Shown here piece by piece: positions 33,498 through 48,912 of a stretch of 64,000 nucleotides of DNA (its first letter is position 1; every line of letters begins with the position of its first letter). Source of the DNA: Cerioporus squamosus. Its lineage: Eukaryota; Basidiomycota; Agaricomycetes; Polyporales; Polyporaceae. Below the pieces are notes generated by a model, which did no database searches, was not told the origin of the DNA, and saw only the letters and a list, made by a program, of their open reading frames with translations. The DNA is taken from NCBI GenBank assembly GCA_022592435.1, contig JABYQS010000042.1:62001-126000 (forward strand), in the 5' to 3' direction. The translations under genes and the position numbers were made by a program.

Positions 33498-35605
33498 TCA
33501 GTATTCGTTAGGTATTTGGAGCGAGAAGTATGGATGGTTGAGGGCCTCCTTAACTGTGATCCTTTGTGCGGGATCGAACGTGAGGAGCTTCTTGACCAGG
33601 TCAAGGAAGTGGCGGTTGACAGGGTCTGTAGCCGGGATTATCTCCTGACGAGGTGAACGGTGTCAAGATACGCTCAACACAATAAGACGGCCGACACATA
33701 CCTGCAAACTCCGGCAAGCACGCACTTCCTTCTTGCTTGCTCGGGTGGCCTTCGGCTTAGGCCAGTCGAGCTTGCTCCCTTCCTTGAAGTACTCGGGCTT
33801 TGCGCGTGCTCCGGAGCGTGCAAAGCGTTCCGGCATCTTGCCCATGACCTGCTCCATCATAGCTAGATGCTCGAGGTTGTCGTGCGTCTGGAACAGCGCC
33901 ACACCGGTGTAGAACTCGACAAGGATGCAACCAAGGGAGAAGACGTCGCAAGGGTATGACCAACCGAGTCCTGAGGTTCCTCAAGCGATCAGCGAGGGCC
34001 AGTTGACAGGGATGCAAAGCGTACCAAGGATGATCTCGGGGGCGCGATAGTGCCGTGTTGACACGACACTGGAATGGTACTCGTCTTCGAAGGTCGCAGA
34101 CCCGAAGTCGATAAGGCGAATATCCGTCGAGTGTAGTATCCGCTTGCTTCGTGTTGGCGCGCCGCGCTGCGAAACGCACTCGTCGTCAGCGAGCACCGGT
34201 GCAAAAACCATGAAATACCCACCTTCGATGATGTGGGAACTTGCACAACCTGATAGTCATTGTTTACCAATAAGATATTTTCGGGCTTGAGGTCTGTATG
34301 AATCAAATGGAGTTCGTGGAGGACTGTACGAGCAGAAGGTGAGCCACGACACTGGAGGCAATGTTGTTCGAAAACTTACATGCTACACTGCCAAGAAGTT
34401 GCCTGGCGAAATCTTGTATGTGATGACGTGGGAAGGGGGCGAAGTCGTTCTCCTTGAGAAAATCGTACACGCACATGCCCAGCAGTTCCGAGACTAGGCA
34501 GATGTGGTTGCGGTGGTCGAACCACGCGAGCAAGTGTATGCATTTGCTGAAGCGCGTGTTAGTGATCCGTCCAGGCATTCTCGGGCCCTTGCCCCATCGC
34601 GGGAACGTACTGTCGATTGTAGGGGTCCCGCTCCTTGAGCTTCTGCAGGACCCGTACCTCAATCTTACTTGCGTCGCGGTACTTGGGGATGGCCCGGATG
34701 ATCTTGATAGCTACCCTCTTGTTCGTTTCGGTGTCGACAGCCTCTACAACCTTCCCGAAGGTCCCCTGACCCAGAAGACGGACAGTCCGGTCTTTGCGGG
34801 ACGAGTGAGATAGACTTCACGAGACCTGAAAACGGTACTCACATCGACGATATATAATGTCATCGGGGACGATGATATAGTGGCCCTCTTTGTCGTCGCA
34901 GGGCACCTGCGCCTTTGACGCCTGATGTACATGATAGATGGATCAGCGATGCTCGAACTAGAGAGCAATGGAACCGCATACATCGTCGACGAGGACGCCG
35001 CTGCCGCTGGCAAACGACTTGTTCGGTGCGATGGCGTTAGAAAGGTGCCCGTTGGTGACCGCCTTCTTGGACAAGGAGCCGATGTCATCCGCGGGATCCC
35101 TCTTACGCTTCTTGGGGGCAGGGGCGACGGTGATTCCTGAAGACGTACTGGCCGACAGAGCCTGCGCTTCTGCTGCTGCTCGCGCCCTGGTGCGGATTGG
35201 TGCAGAGTAGACCGGAGGTTGGTATGACGCGGAGTACATGGCAGTGTGGGTAGTCGCGGGGGAGACGGTGGACGGCGGAGGAGTGTCGTCTATGACGATC
35301 ACATCTCGAAGCCTGCCGGAGCTGTCGACTTCCTGGACCTCACTATACGTGACCGTGAACTGCTGCCGCTTGCGCTTGCGGGCCGTGACGGGGGGAGTGG
35401 GCATTGCGCCGATGTTGCTCATTGGTGGTGGGCGATGGGACGGGTGCGTGTACTGTGGGAGGAGCTGGGGAGCCATTTGGTGCACGGCGGCCTGCATGGA
35501 CGTAGGCTGGCGAGGTGCAGAGGAGATGGTGGTCCGGGAGAAAGAGAGGGAGAGCACTGATATAGCGAGAACAGTTGCGAGTGAGAGTGTCGTCGCCCAC
35601 GGCAT
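33498..35605 (-). CDS. LAMMER (CLK/Kns1-type) dual-specificity protein kinase
   Basis: Eight exons: 35605-34982, 34921-34843, 34791-34611, 34546-34380, 34323-34223, 34166-34025, 33970-33702, 33644-33498; 569 residues from the first ATG. Kinase hallmarks in order: [12 protein letters not shown] (glycine loop), VAIKIIRAI (ATP lysine), [44 protein letters not shown] (activation loop), and the diagnostic [11 protein letters not shown], close to the name-giving EHLAMMERILG. The N-terminal 208 residues are low complexity with basic nuclear-localisation-like KRKRQQ and KKRKRDP. LAMMER kinases act in the nucleus on SR splicing factors and control growth and morphology (family knowledge). The first ATG gives a hydrophobic leader ([16 protein letters not shown]) unlikely in a nuclear kinase; the next ATG at 35497 ([11 protein letters not shown], 533 residues) is the more probable start. 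Confidence 0.93.
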
Positions 35606-36315
35606 CCTTATTTGTTGTTTGGTTCTAGAGAGCCACGCCTTCAGCCACTCTTACGCAAACCGCCCTTTTCTCGCCCATTTTCTCGGTTTTCGCTGCTCGG
35701 ACGTCTTCTGCTGCCCGTGTGGGACGCCACAGTCGGCCTAGATAATGCATACAGGCTCGCTATAGTACACGGCTCGCTACAAGAGTCGTCCAGTTTGCCT
35801 CCAGTCAGCCCATTACCCGGGCGTCTACGCTATCAGCCGGGGTGCACCCGGAAAGCCCGTTTGGCAGCCCGCACGACCGCACTCCGTATGTACACGTTCG
35901 CCATCTGTGGCGAGCTGCAGGGCATGTGGGCAGGCCGTGTGTCCTGAGCAGGAGACGCAATACAGCACTTGGGCGACAGCCTCAGTAAGCGGGGCGAGTG
36001 GCGCTGGTTCTCGCCCAAGGCGCCCGGCCCCGGCAGGCTTTTCGCGTCGCACAGCCCACTGAGCTCGTCGCAGGCCGCAATGTTCCCGCTCTGCACCTGA
36101 TCAGCCGCCGCCCCGAGCCAGACGTCGCACACAGGCGCGGAGACAGCGACCACAGCGAGAGAGGCAGCCCGAATCGCCTGTCGCGCAAGTTCCACCCCAC
36201 ATCGCCAAACAAAGCGTAAACAAGCGGTCTCCAGCCCCGACATCGTCGCCGACGGCGAGCTCCTGTCCTCCCGCGCCCGCAACGCCCCTTCCGTCACTGC
36301 CCGATATCGCTCACA
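35606..36315. promoter_or_regulatory. Divergent promoter region of kinase and histone acetyltransferase genes
   Basis: About 710 bases between the kinase (minus) and the MYST gene (plus). It must hold both promoters. No TATA box of the type seen in the secreted-protein genes is visible, as is usual for regulatory genes. Confidence 0.5.
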
Positions 36316-40393
<4,078 letters not shown>

Positions 40394-41038
40394 CGTTTAT
40401 TGGTGTGTGTACTACGTTATACTCGAGCGTACTGAATGGGCTCTATGCTGTAGGAATATGTATCATACGGCGCATGTCTCTTGTGTTACTGCTGTTGCAT
40501 ACGCGCGGTCTGCATCTGCATGCTCCCTATAGTGTGCTGAGAGACGGTGGAGGGGTGCCTATACCCTTGGGGGAAGACCTGCCCGGCCTGATTCCGCTCT
40601 TCATGTCGTCTTGCCAACCGCCTCGACTTGCTCTTACTCCCTGTAGCTTCACTCGCCCTTCCTGATAAGTATCGAGTTGAATGTATCCACGACGTGAGGG
40701 ACTTCGCGCTACCATCGTCGTCGCCCGTCGCAGGGCAATGCCAGTGGATGACTATCCGTATGTACTTGCTTGTACACTGTTCATGTATGGGTTTCGATCA
40801 TGGATCCTCTCTCTGCATCACTTAGCGGGGTGCTCAAACGTTGAGAAAACTATACGCAGTCCGAGAACACTGGCAGAGAACAGAGGTGACTACGCTGATA
40901 CGTCCGTTTCTTAGTCTAGTCTCACGAGCGCCCGTGCTCAAGTCGGGAGATCACGTGTAAGACGTCTGGAAACGGGCGCCCATTCGTTCACCGTCCCCAC
41001 TATCCTCTTCGACCGCCAAGTGCACCCATCTTCCCGCA
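40394..41038. other. Intergenic, no gene supported
   Basis: Tail of the MYST transcript and promoter of the complex I gene; nothing else recognised. Confidence 0.5.
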
Positions 41039-41384
41039 ATGCCTCTAGACGAAGCCCGAGTCGCGGAATACAAAGGTACGATACCTGATATGCATCTACT
41101 AGGGCGGTTGAGCTGAGGTCTGTGACAGCACGTCTCGCCGAGCGTGAGCATATCATCCGAGAGTCTTGGGTGCGCACAATGGAGGCCAAGCTCCTTCGCG
41201 ACCAGCTCGACCGCTGCTACCGGACGGAGGGCGTGAATCAGATGGAGAGTTGTAAAGACATCCGGGAGCGGTACATCGATATGTTGAGGGAAAACAGGGT
41301 GCGTGTCGAACTATGCGTTGTCTGCCTGATGCTTATGTGCCCGGTGTCGTGTAGGTGAAGGGGTACAAGAACATTGACCTATGA
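41039..41384 (+). CDS. NADH:ubiquinone oxidoreductase 12-kDa subunit (NDUFB10/PDSW-type)
   Basis: Three exons: 41039-41075, 41129-41298, 41355-41384; 78 residues, small as expected. The core AEREHIIRESWVRTMEAKLLRDQLDRCYRTEGVN followed by QMESCKDIRERYIDML carries the paired cysteines of this accessory subunit of mitochondrial complex I, which sits in the membrane arm facing the intermembrane space (family knowledge). No cleavable presequence is visible, as in homologues. The downstream TRAP-alpha gene converges on it from the minus strand, 262 bases away. Confidence 0.9.
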
Positions 41385-41646
41385 ACATGTCCTAGGATGA
41401 TGTTGATCCACGCACTCCCCCTAACGACTCGTGTGCTTCGCCGTCGGAAGTGCTTCCCCACCTCATCCTCAAACTTACGTCGTGCACCTATCTGCTCCGT
41501 GGTCATCATCACACGTGCGCGGTTCGAGAGCACTTCGAGCAGGGCCATAGTACGCATTAAATACAAGGATCCCAGAAGTATGGCAAGTCGCGGCTCGTCC
41601 GTAATCAAGTGCCACTTTTGCGTCCGTGTCCCATATGTCAGTTGCC

Positions 41647-42797
41647 CTACTTCTTCCCCTTGCGTCTCCTGCCCTCAGTCCCGCTCTCGACTCCGCTCGT
41701 CTCGTCTCCGCTGGTTGCAGCGCCAGAAGCCTTTGTCTTCTTGGACTTCTTGAGATGGTGCTCCGGAATCCACTCCTCCTGATATCCGCCAGCGCCAGTA
41801 GCAGTGACAGTCCCGACCGGTGCGCTGACCGCAGGGATGGTCTTGCGCTTCTTGGGCGGGGGCGCGAGGGTAAGGTAGGTGTAGTAGCCAAGTCCTCCCA
41901 GGATGCCGGTGGCGATGAGATATGTCGCCAAGCTACAAAGGTACTGCGTCAGGAATTGAAGCTTCCGTATACGAAGTATGACGTACAGCTTGAGGTCGAA
42001 GATAGAGCCCTCGGGTTCGACGACGGTGACAATGGAGTCATAAGCCGTGACGCGGTATGTTTGACCCTAGGCCATGGTCAAACTCCTTGTAGCTTGCGCA
42101 GATGCGGAGGACGTACCTCAGTGACGTGCTCCACCCAGATGTTCAACTTGTACTCGCCCGGCTGGGGTTGAATATGATGTTAGAGGTTTTGCGCGCTGCG
42201 GTATCTGCCAGCATATAGCGTACCTTGAACCTGTTCATACTGGCATCAATATGGGGTACGGGGATTGATAGTAAATGTGACGTACTCGCTGTGGAATGCA
42301 TAGGGAAGTTGCAGGGGAGCACCGTCGAGCAGAGGGATACCGTAGTCCATCTTCGTGAACTGTACGAACCGTGAGCACGCGAGCAGGACGATGATACACT
42401 CCACGCACGTTCTTGACCAGCCTGTTGTTCTGCACATTGTGCAAGGAGCCAGCGATGTTCTTGAGGGTGACATTGCGTTCAGTCTCCTTGTTCTCGATGG
42501 ACAGGTAGATCGTGTTCCGCTCGCCATTTACGATGTCTGTCCAAAACCCAGTCCTCTGTCGGCGCGACCCCACCATGACGAATACACAGACACGTACGAC
42601 CGAAGGCATTGCTTTCCGGGAACTGTGCAATCGCCAGGACCACTGGTTCACCAGATGCCGTCTCGAGTGGTGCTGCACGAAAGACACGCTCGGTTTGGTG
42701 CTACGGGAGACGAGACGAAGAAATACGCACATGCTACAACATTCTGCAAGAACGCGAAAGCACCAAACACAAGTCCGAACGACGTGTAGAGACGCAT
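41647..42797 (-). CDS. Translocon-associated protein alpha / Irc22-like ER membrane protein, with a 7-nt micro-exon
   Basis: Eight exons: 42797-42731, 42672-42601, 42536-42409, 42359-42286, 42230-42224, 42161-42117, 42066-41987, 41932-41647; 252 residues. A signal peptide (RLYTSFGLVFGAFAFLQNVV) precedes a luminal domain with AQFPESNAFG, NGERNTIYLSIENKE and PLQLPYAFHSEFKPGEYKLN, followed by a single membrane helix (LATYLIATGILGGLGYYTYL) and a basic cytosolic tail ending GRRRKGKK. This is the layout of TRAP-alpha (SSR1), which supports protein translocation at the ER. The residues E-F-K of HSEFKPGE depend on a 7-nt exon (GTTCAAG at 42230-42224) that completes the codon GA|G and adds TTC AAG; both flanking introns have standard ends (gtacgt...gaacag and gtacgc...ccccag). 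Confidence 0.88.
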
Positions 42798-43374
42798 AGT
42801 GAGCCAGAACCAAAGTTATGAGGAGAAGTCAGGAGGCAGCAGTGGAGTCTATTTCCCCTGCCACGTCCGCTTGCCTTATTTGGCAGGTCGAGGGAGGGGC
42901 AATGGCACGTGGTCGCGCGGGCGCGTCAGCGCGCCCGTCGGCGCTTGCTGAGGTACTTCGAGCTGCAATGACTGCTTGTAGCTGATTGTGGCATACGTAT
43001 CTCTGGTTACTTAACTATCCGGAAAGTTTCCTCATGTATCTGCACATGTTGCATATGTTAGGAGTTCGTTGGATTCACGGGCATCTGCTCTTCGTCTCGA
43101 ATCTGGGCCTCGTCCGTGAGAAGGCGCCGAACCACACCCGCAAGTCACGCACGCCGTACTGGCAAGACGGAAACGGCACCCGAGTTCCAGAAAAATACAT
43201 TACTCTGAACATCAAGGGACGACAAGAAGGCACAATGGGGCTTGCCGAACTTGTGAACACAGCAAGGCGATGATACATTAGCAGATCCTACCGTAGAACT
43301 CGAAGGCACCGACGCGGTGGCATTCGTCAACAGGGCACACAACCACCCATAGCGACCGACCAATGGCGCTACTC
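42798..43374. other. Intergenic, no gene supported
   Basis: Promoter of the TRAP-alpha gene and 3' flank of the Swd2-like gene. The plus-strand frame at 42986-43273 has no motif. Confidence 0.5.
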
Positions 43375-44685
43375 TCATCTCCTCTTCAGGAGCTCCTTCG
43401 CGACTTCCTCGGGATCACCGGTTGGATCCGGTAACCAGAAAGCCTGCGGGACAAGAACACGGTTAGAATTCCCAGCGAAGACGTATAACCGAATCGAACT
43501 CACAAGTTCTGCGCCAGCCGACGCCATCATAGCAAGACGAGGGTTAAATTTAACGCATCTCGACGGGCCTGGGTGCCCTTCTAGCATAGCGAAGGGCTGC
43601 AAGGGGCGGGTCTCCGCTTTCAGGTTGATCGGGCCCTGTTTTCCCTCGAGGTTGGACAAGTCCCACACACAGATCCTTCCATCGAGGCTCCCGCTGACAA
43701 CGAATTTGCTGTCAGGTGTCCACGACACCTCCTCCCCACTACACCCTCGGGTCGGTTCCATGGTAGCGGTGCCTCGAGCCTCCGCCGCTCTAGGCCTTTG
43801 TGCCCCTCCAGCTTCGCAAGCAGGTGCCCCTCGAACGCGTCCATTACGTAGTGCGCGTCTCCAGAACACCCGATCAGCAGGTACTTGCCATCCGTGGAGA
43901 ATGACAGAGATGTCATGTAGATAGCGCGCGGCGGGTAGCTGATCAGGGTCAGTGAGGGGTCTTCGAGTGTGATGGTCAGGAAGGGGGCCTTGTCGAAGTT
44001 CGCCTGGTCATAGAGGAGGATGCGCGAGTACTGGTTCACACCGACAGCGAAGACGAGGCCAGATGCGTCATACGCCACGACGGGGGAGGCAGGGAGGTTG
44101 AGCAGTCCTCGGCAGTTGGGCGAGCGTAGGTCCCATAGTCGGACAGTCTTGTCCTCCGAACCAGACATGAACCCGTCATCAATAGGTGACATTTCGAGTG
44201 AGACGACGCGTCCTTTGTGGCCTTTGAAGTACTGGAGGTACTTGTTGTCGTGCAGCGAGTGGTACCGGACGGTATCGTCCTCCTTGGTAGAGGCGTGAAT
44301 AATTGCAGTGTTTTTGTGTGTGAAGCGTGGCAGGTCCACGCCGTACTTCTTGGAGTATAGCACTTTTACTTGCCTACATGGCGTAAGAACATCAGGCCAG
44401 GTCAGTTCACGCAAGTGATGTCTGCAGGACGAAGAGAACTCGCTTGCCGGATTTACAGTTGTACAGTCTGAACGTCTCGTCCTCCCCCGCAGTGATACAC
44501 TGGTCCCCTCTATCATCAAAGCTCATCCCCGTGATGTGTCTTGGGCCCTGTTGCTGCGTAGGCGAGCGCGAACCCTGTCCAGGCGAGGACGGTGCGGCGG
44601 GCTCGACAGCATTCTTGAACACTTTAGCCGCCTTGAGCTTGCTCTGGCGTAGTCTCTCAGGCACAACGCGCAGTGCAGATTGCAT
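43375..44685 (-). CDS. Swd2-like WD40 protein (COMPASS / cleavage-polyadenylation factor), frame broken once
   Basis: Exons 44685-44444, 44373-43504 and 43443-43375. Repeats seen: ITAGEDETFRLYNCKSGK, KGHKGRVVSLEMSP...GSEDKTVRLWDLRSP, SFSTDGKYLLIGCSGD, SWTPDSKFVVSGSLDGRICVWDL, and a final blade near EGHPGPSRCVKFNP. The block KVLYSKKYGVDLPRFTH...IIHASTKEDDTVRYHSLHDN is diagnostic of Swd2/WDR82, a shared subunit of the H3K4 methyltransferase complex and the RNA 3'-end processing machinery (family knowledge). Two oddities. The first intron (44443-44374) only fits if it starts with GC (ggcaa|gcgagt). In exon 2 the frame shifts by -1 (equivalent to one lost or two gained bases) between HKGLERR and the following GEEVSWTPD, near 43775-43790, with no splice sites available. 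About 393 codons if corrected in frame. Confidence 0.82.
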
Positions 44686-44885
44686 GAGTAAATACCATGA
44701 TCGACGTGGTGAGTGGGATCACGACTGCCGAGGAGTCAGTGTTGCTCATCGTCGTTGGTGGTGGCGGCATGGAGGTGAGGGATTGAACGCGTTACGCGCC
44801 CGCGCTCGGACGCGAAATTTCGCGCGCGTCTTGACTCTGTACTACCACCACCACCGTGACCCAACACCACCGTCCACCCCACAAT
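44686..44885. promoter_or_regulatory. Compact divergent promoter of Swd2-like and Rpb5 genes
   Basis: Only 200 bases separate the two start codons on opposite strands. The region has no TATA box, and contains a run of CACC/ACCACC just before the Rpb5 ATG. Both products act in transcription, so a shared bidirectional promoter is plausible (inference). Confidence 0.55.
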
Positions 44886-46099
44886 ATGGCCACCCCTGGA
44901 GAGCAAGAGGAGTCTGCGAGGCTGTGGAAGGTGAATCGCACGATTCACGAGCTGGTCAAGGATAGGGTGAGTGCCAGCAATCATACCATTCGCCCCCGAT
45001 GCTCACCCGAACCGCCAGGGGTTCCAAGTCTCGGACGACGAGATTAACATGGATTTGGCGACGTTCCGATCGCATTATGCCAGTCAGAGTGGGAATGTAG
45101 AGTGAGTGTATCCTTTTCCACATCATCCTGTCAGGTTCCTATGCCTGGGCGCAACCGTTCGACATCGGGATGTCTGCCCTGGAGGTCTGGAGCAGTTGTG
45201 GAGACCGCGCGGGTTCTGAGGTACGCTGCCGTGCATGTTTATCAACGTTGCTGTCCCTTTCGTGGAGGGCGATAAGTCCGGGCATCAAACAAACTCCGTC
45301 TTTTTCGCCTTCCTTCCAGCGCGGCGTGCGTTCGGGAGGTTACATAGCCCCTTTTGTGACAAGTATCGGCTCCTTTCATCCATCCTCGCGTATTCCTTCA
45401 GCCGGCCAGTGCTTTGCGCTCTATGCCATGCTGTTGGATGCAGTCCTAACCGTTTCGCAGCCGGAGTCAGCTAAACTTTTTCACGAACCACCGAGACAAT
45501 CCCATGCTACAAATTTTCGTCTTCTTCACGGATGAAAAGAGCGTGGGTATCAAGACGATGAGAAAGTGAGCATGCGCTCAGTGCGGCCTGTCCAATGTTT
45601 TCTCATTTCCGACTATCAGGTTGGTCAATATCTTGGAAGAGAAGAATATTCAGCAGGGCATCATCGTCTTCCCTGGGAACATGACCCCTTCTGCTCGCAA
45701 GGTTTGTTGACATTGGATTGACCATACCATATACGGATCCTCAGCACCGTCCTGTGCACAGGTGATCGTAGCCATGGCCGCTCAGTTTAGGCTGGAAGAG
45801 TTCTCGGAGTCGGACCTACTCGTCAACATCACCCACCACACACTAGTGCCGAAGCACGAAGTTCTCACGAATGAGCAGAAAAAGGAACTATTGGAAACCT
45901 AGTGCGTACCTTGTACCGGTACTTGCCACGGAGCACACTGACATCAGCCTCAAGCCGGTTGAAAGAGACGCAGCTTCCCCGCATTCAGCTGGCCGATCCA
46001 GTTGCGCGCTATTATGGTCTCAAGCGAGGCAGCGTCGTGAAAATTACAAGACCAAGCGAAACTAGCGGCCGTTACGCCAGCTATCGTATTTGCTTCTAG
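44886..46099 (+). CDS. RNA polymerase I/II/III common subunit Rpb5 (RPABC1)
   Basis: Six exons: 44886-44966, 45019-45101, 45461-45565, 45620-45701, 45762-45901, 45955-46099; 211 residues, the standard size. The N-terminal jaw part reads [20 protein letters not shown] and [13 protein letters not shown]; the conserved C-terminal assembly domain reads [17 protein letters not shown], then [39 protein letters not shown], which is nearly invariant in eukaryotes and archaea. Rpb5 is a shared subunit of all three nuclear polymerases at the downstream-DNA jaw. The second intron (45102-45460) is 359 nt, about six times longer than the others of this gene. The last intron ends at caag, giving codon TA|C. 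Confidence 0.96.
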
Positions 46100-48838
46100 T
46101 GCCCTCTGCGTATCGTTATCCCCCAGCCCGCGCCGTCGTTCATCCAGTTCGGCTTCGAGGGATCGGTGTCCTTGCTAGCTCCTCCTTGCACTCGATCGTC
46201 GCCTGCTATGTAGCCATCTATTCCTCCTGTTGTCGCTCACCTTCTGCATTGTGTATTCTCCTGATGCCATTGTTCGCAATTGAAGCTTATCCTTGGAAGT
46301 GATGTTTGTCCACCGCATGCTGCGCCCCAGTTGTCAGCCAATATCGCGCTGGCAGTGCTGTGACGGAGGTGAGTGCCATCCCATACATGCCTTAGATGAC
46401 GTTGACACGCCGCGGCCTCTTCTAGAGGATAGTACTTTGCATGCCGCGTGGGGGAAGTGCGGAATAATCGCATGCTGTTCGGCACGTCCACCGTCCTGGC
46501 TGTGAGTGCCGTTCTCCCTGACACACCCTCACTCACGATAGCTGCAGGCTTCTTCCCTCCCTATTCCCGCAAGTTTCTCCGCCGTTATCTTCGCGGTGTT
46601 GTTGAGGAAACTCGGTAATAGGTGCTGCCGGCCTCAACGGCGAGGTGTAGCACTGACGGCGTCGCTGCACCCTCTCAAGCCTGCGCGCCTGTCTGTGTTT
46701 GGCAATATTGGGAGCCTTCCGCCAGTCATGACGAGTTCAGCCTAGCCGAAACCGGGGATACTGCGCCGCTCGCTGACTTGAACAGACGGTCGCGACATCG
46801 GCTCTTTCAGCTCCATGTAGCACATCCATCTCGCATCAGCTCAGCGGCACTCGCCTTTCGCCATCCGCGACACCGCCGATGAACCAAGGTAGCCGGAGAC
46901 CTGCCCGCTGCGCAGTCCAGGAGGAGACGAAGATTTCGTCGATCGGGGCCAGTTGCTCACTTTCGGGCTCTCACGTATCCCAACGCCGAACATACGCGTT
47001 TGCGAGTAGTGGCCCACTGACTAGCTCGGGCCTAAAACTTATACCTCGGTGACAAGACGCTTCTGGTCGGGAGTCCCGCCTTTCAATAGTAGCATCGCTA
47101 ACATGCGTGATGCAGGTCTCCTGGTTGCACCAGCGACCTGCCCGTTAACCACAGCTTTGTCGGCCTAGCTCATCAAATTGCCACTGTTCGCTCCCGCTGC
47201 ATTTAGCGAATAGTGCTGTACGAAAGCCGCCGCTGCCGTCGGATGCCCTTCCACGGTCTTGGAATGATGAAAGCCACGATTGCGCGAATGGTCCCGAGAG
47301 ATCTATTGACATTGATTACGCCACCTCCTGGAGCATTCGGGTGCGGTGAGTGGCACAAGGGCTCCCTGTCGTAACGTGACCGTTTTCTGCACCTCGTAGC
47401 GACGGACGAGATGGCGCTATGTTAACTCCGTCGTGAATGGCTGTTCAGGTCACCGCTGCTGGATGCGTCGTAATCTCCGGCCACCTCCAGCGCCCATTGA
47501 GTAGGCAAAGCTCAGATCAGCCGCACAAGGTAACTTCCCGACAATCCTGCATACTCCGGAGATCTCTCACTTAATTGAAGCTCGCAGTGGCAGTACCCCC
47601 GGAGACCAGGCCGAAGTCGTGGAATTGGCAACCCTCAGGCAACATGCTGGCACGCACACCGAACAGTACGATAGCAGCATCATTGTCCCTGGCGACTTCG
47701 TTGTAGCTCTGCTACCGGGACGAACGTGATCCTTTTCGCACACCACGAGCGAAAACTGTTGTTCAAAGGCCACTTGCAGGGCGCTCCGATGTCTTTCCCC
47801 GACCACCGCCAGTGAACACCTTGGAGCAAGTCTATCAGCTCGCTGAAACACTTGCCTTAGGGCGCAAGATCTGGGCGTTGCAGTGTGACGAGCATGAGAC
47901 AATTAGTATGCGCCCGTTACAGCGCTCCAAAGTCACTGCACCAGGGCTCATCCGCTCTTGCAGGACCGCGCACTTGCTGTGCGGTCCCAAACGGCTGACA
48001 ATGAATGCGCAAGCAAGACTAGCGGCATCTTCTGCAATCAGTTTGCCTCGTAAGACCATCTTCACTCCCGAACAAGTGCGTGCCCGTCGATATGCCGGTT
48101 TCGCGCTCATCCTCATTCGAGAACAGGTCATCGGCGGATGCCGGCGCTCGGGCCATATGCGCGGAACCGCACCCACGCCTTCTCATTGGACTTGATCGAG
48201 TAGAAGTCCGCATCCCGACGTCCTCTTGCCTTATTCAACGGCTCTGTGTCCCCTAACCGGTGTGTAACCAAGCGAATCTAGGATAGACATCTGGTGATCG
48301 ACATCCGCCCCTTGTCCAATAGACTGACATTAGCGCTACTTTCAACGTGCCTTGCCCCGTTCTCGCAAACCCCGAAGGCCCCCTGCAGCTACAGTTCAAG
48401 CGCGGCGCTCCCCCTCCTGACAGTCGACGGGCATACGATGGCATAGCCCGTTGGAACACCGGTACGGTGAGCGGTCCCCGATTCACCGGTGGGTCACTCG
48501 GACTAAACGTGTTCCCAGACATTTGACTCCTCGGGCACTCGTTTCCAGCTGCGGACGTTGCGGTGCAAGAGCTAGCTCAGCGCGAAAGATCATGGGACAA
48601 TCTTGCGCGAGATCCGTAAGCTCTCGGTGACAAGATCTGGCATCTGCGTTACAGAATGTTCGCAGCAACATTGGCAAGTCCCCAGACCCTCCATCCGTGA
48701 AACCGATCACAAAAGGCTTCCCGCCTTGGGCTATATTTTCTACGTAGGACCAATAGGGTTGCTTATGTTGCAATCCAAGAAATCTTAGCGGTATGCTGTT
48801 CACTGCTCCGGTACTCGACTCACGCAGGCGGAGGAAAC
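46100..48838. other. Intergenic, 2.7 kb without a supported gene
   Basis: No frame above 130 codons and none with a motif. It may include decayed DNA; no inverted or direct repeat was seen. Confidence 0.5.
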
Positions 48839-48845
48839 TATAAAG
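48839..48845 (+). promoter_or_regulatory. TATA box of terpene synthase gene 1
   Basis: TATAAAG 74 bases before the ATG at 48913. Confidence 0.5.
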
Positions 48846-48912
48846 TCTCCCCGTCGAATGGTGGGTACCTCATCGACAGCTTCACACATACGCCCTACTT
48901 CGCTACCCGACA

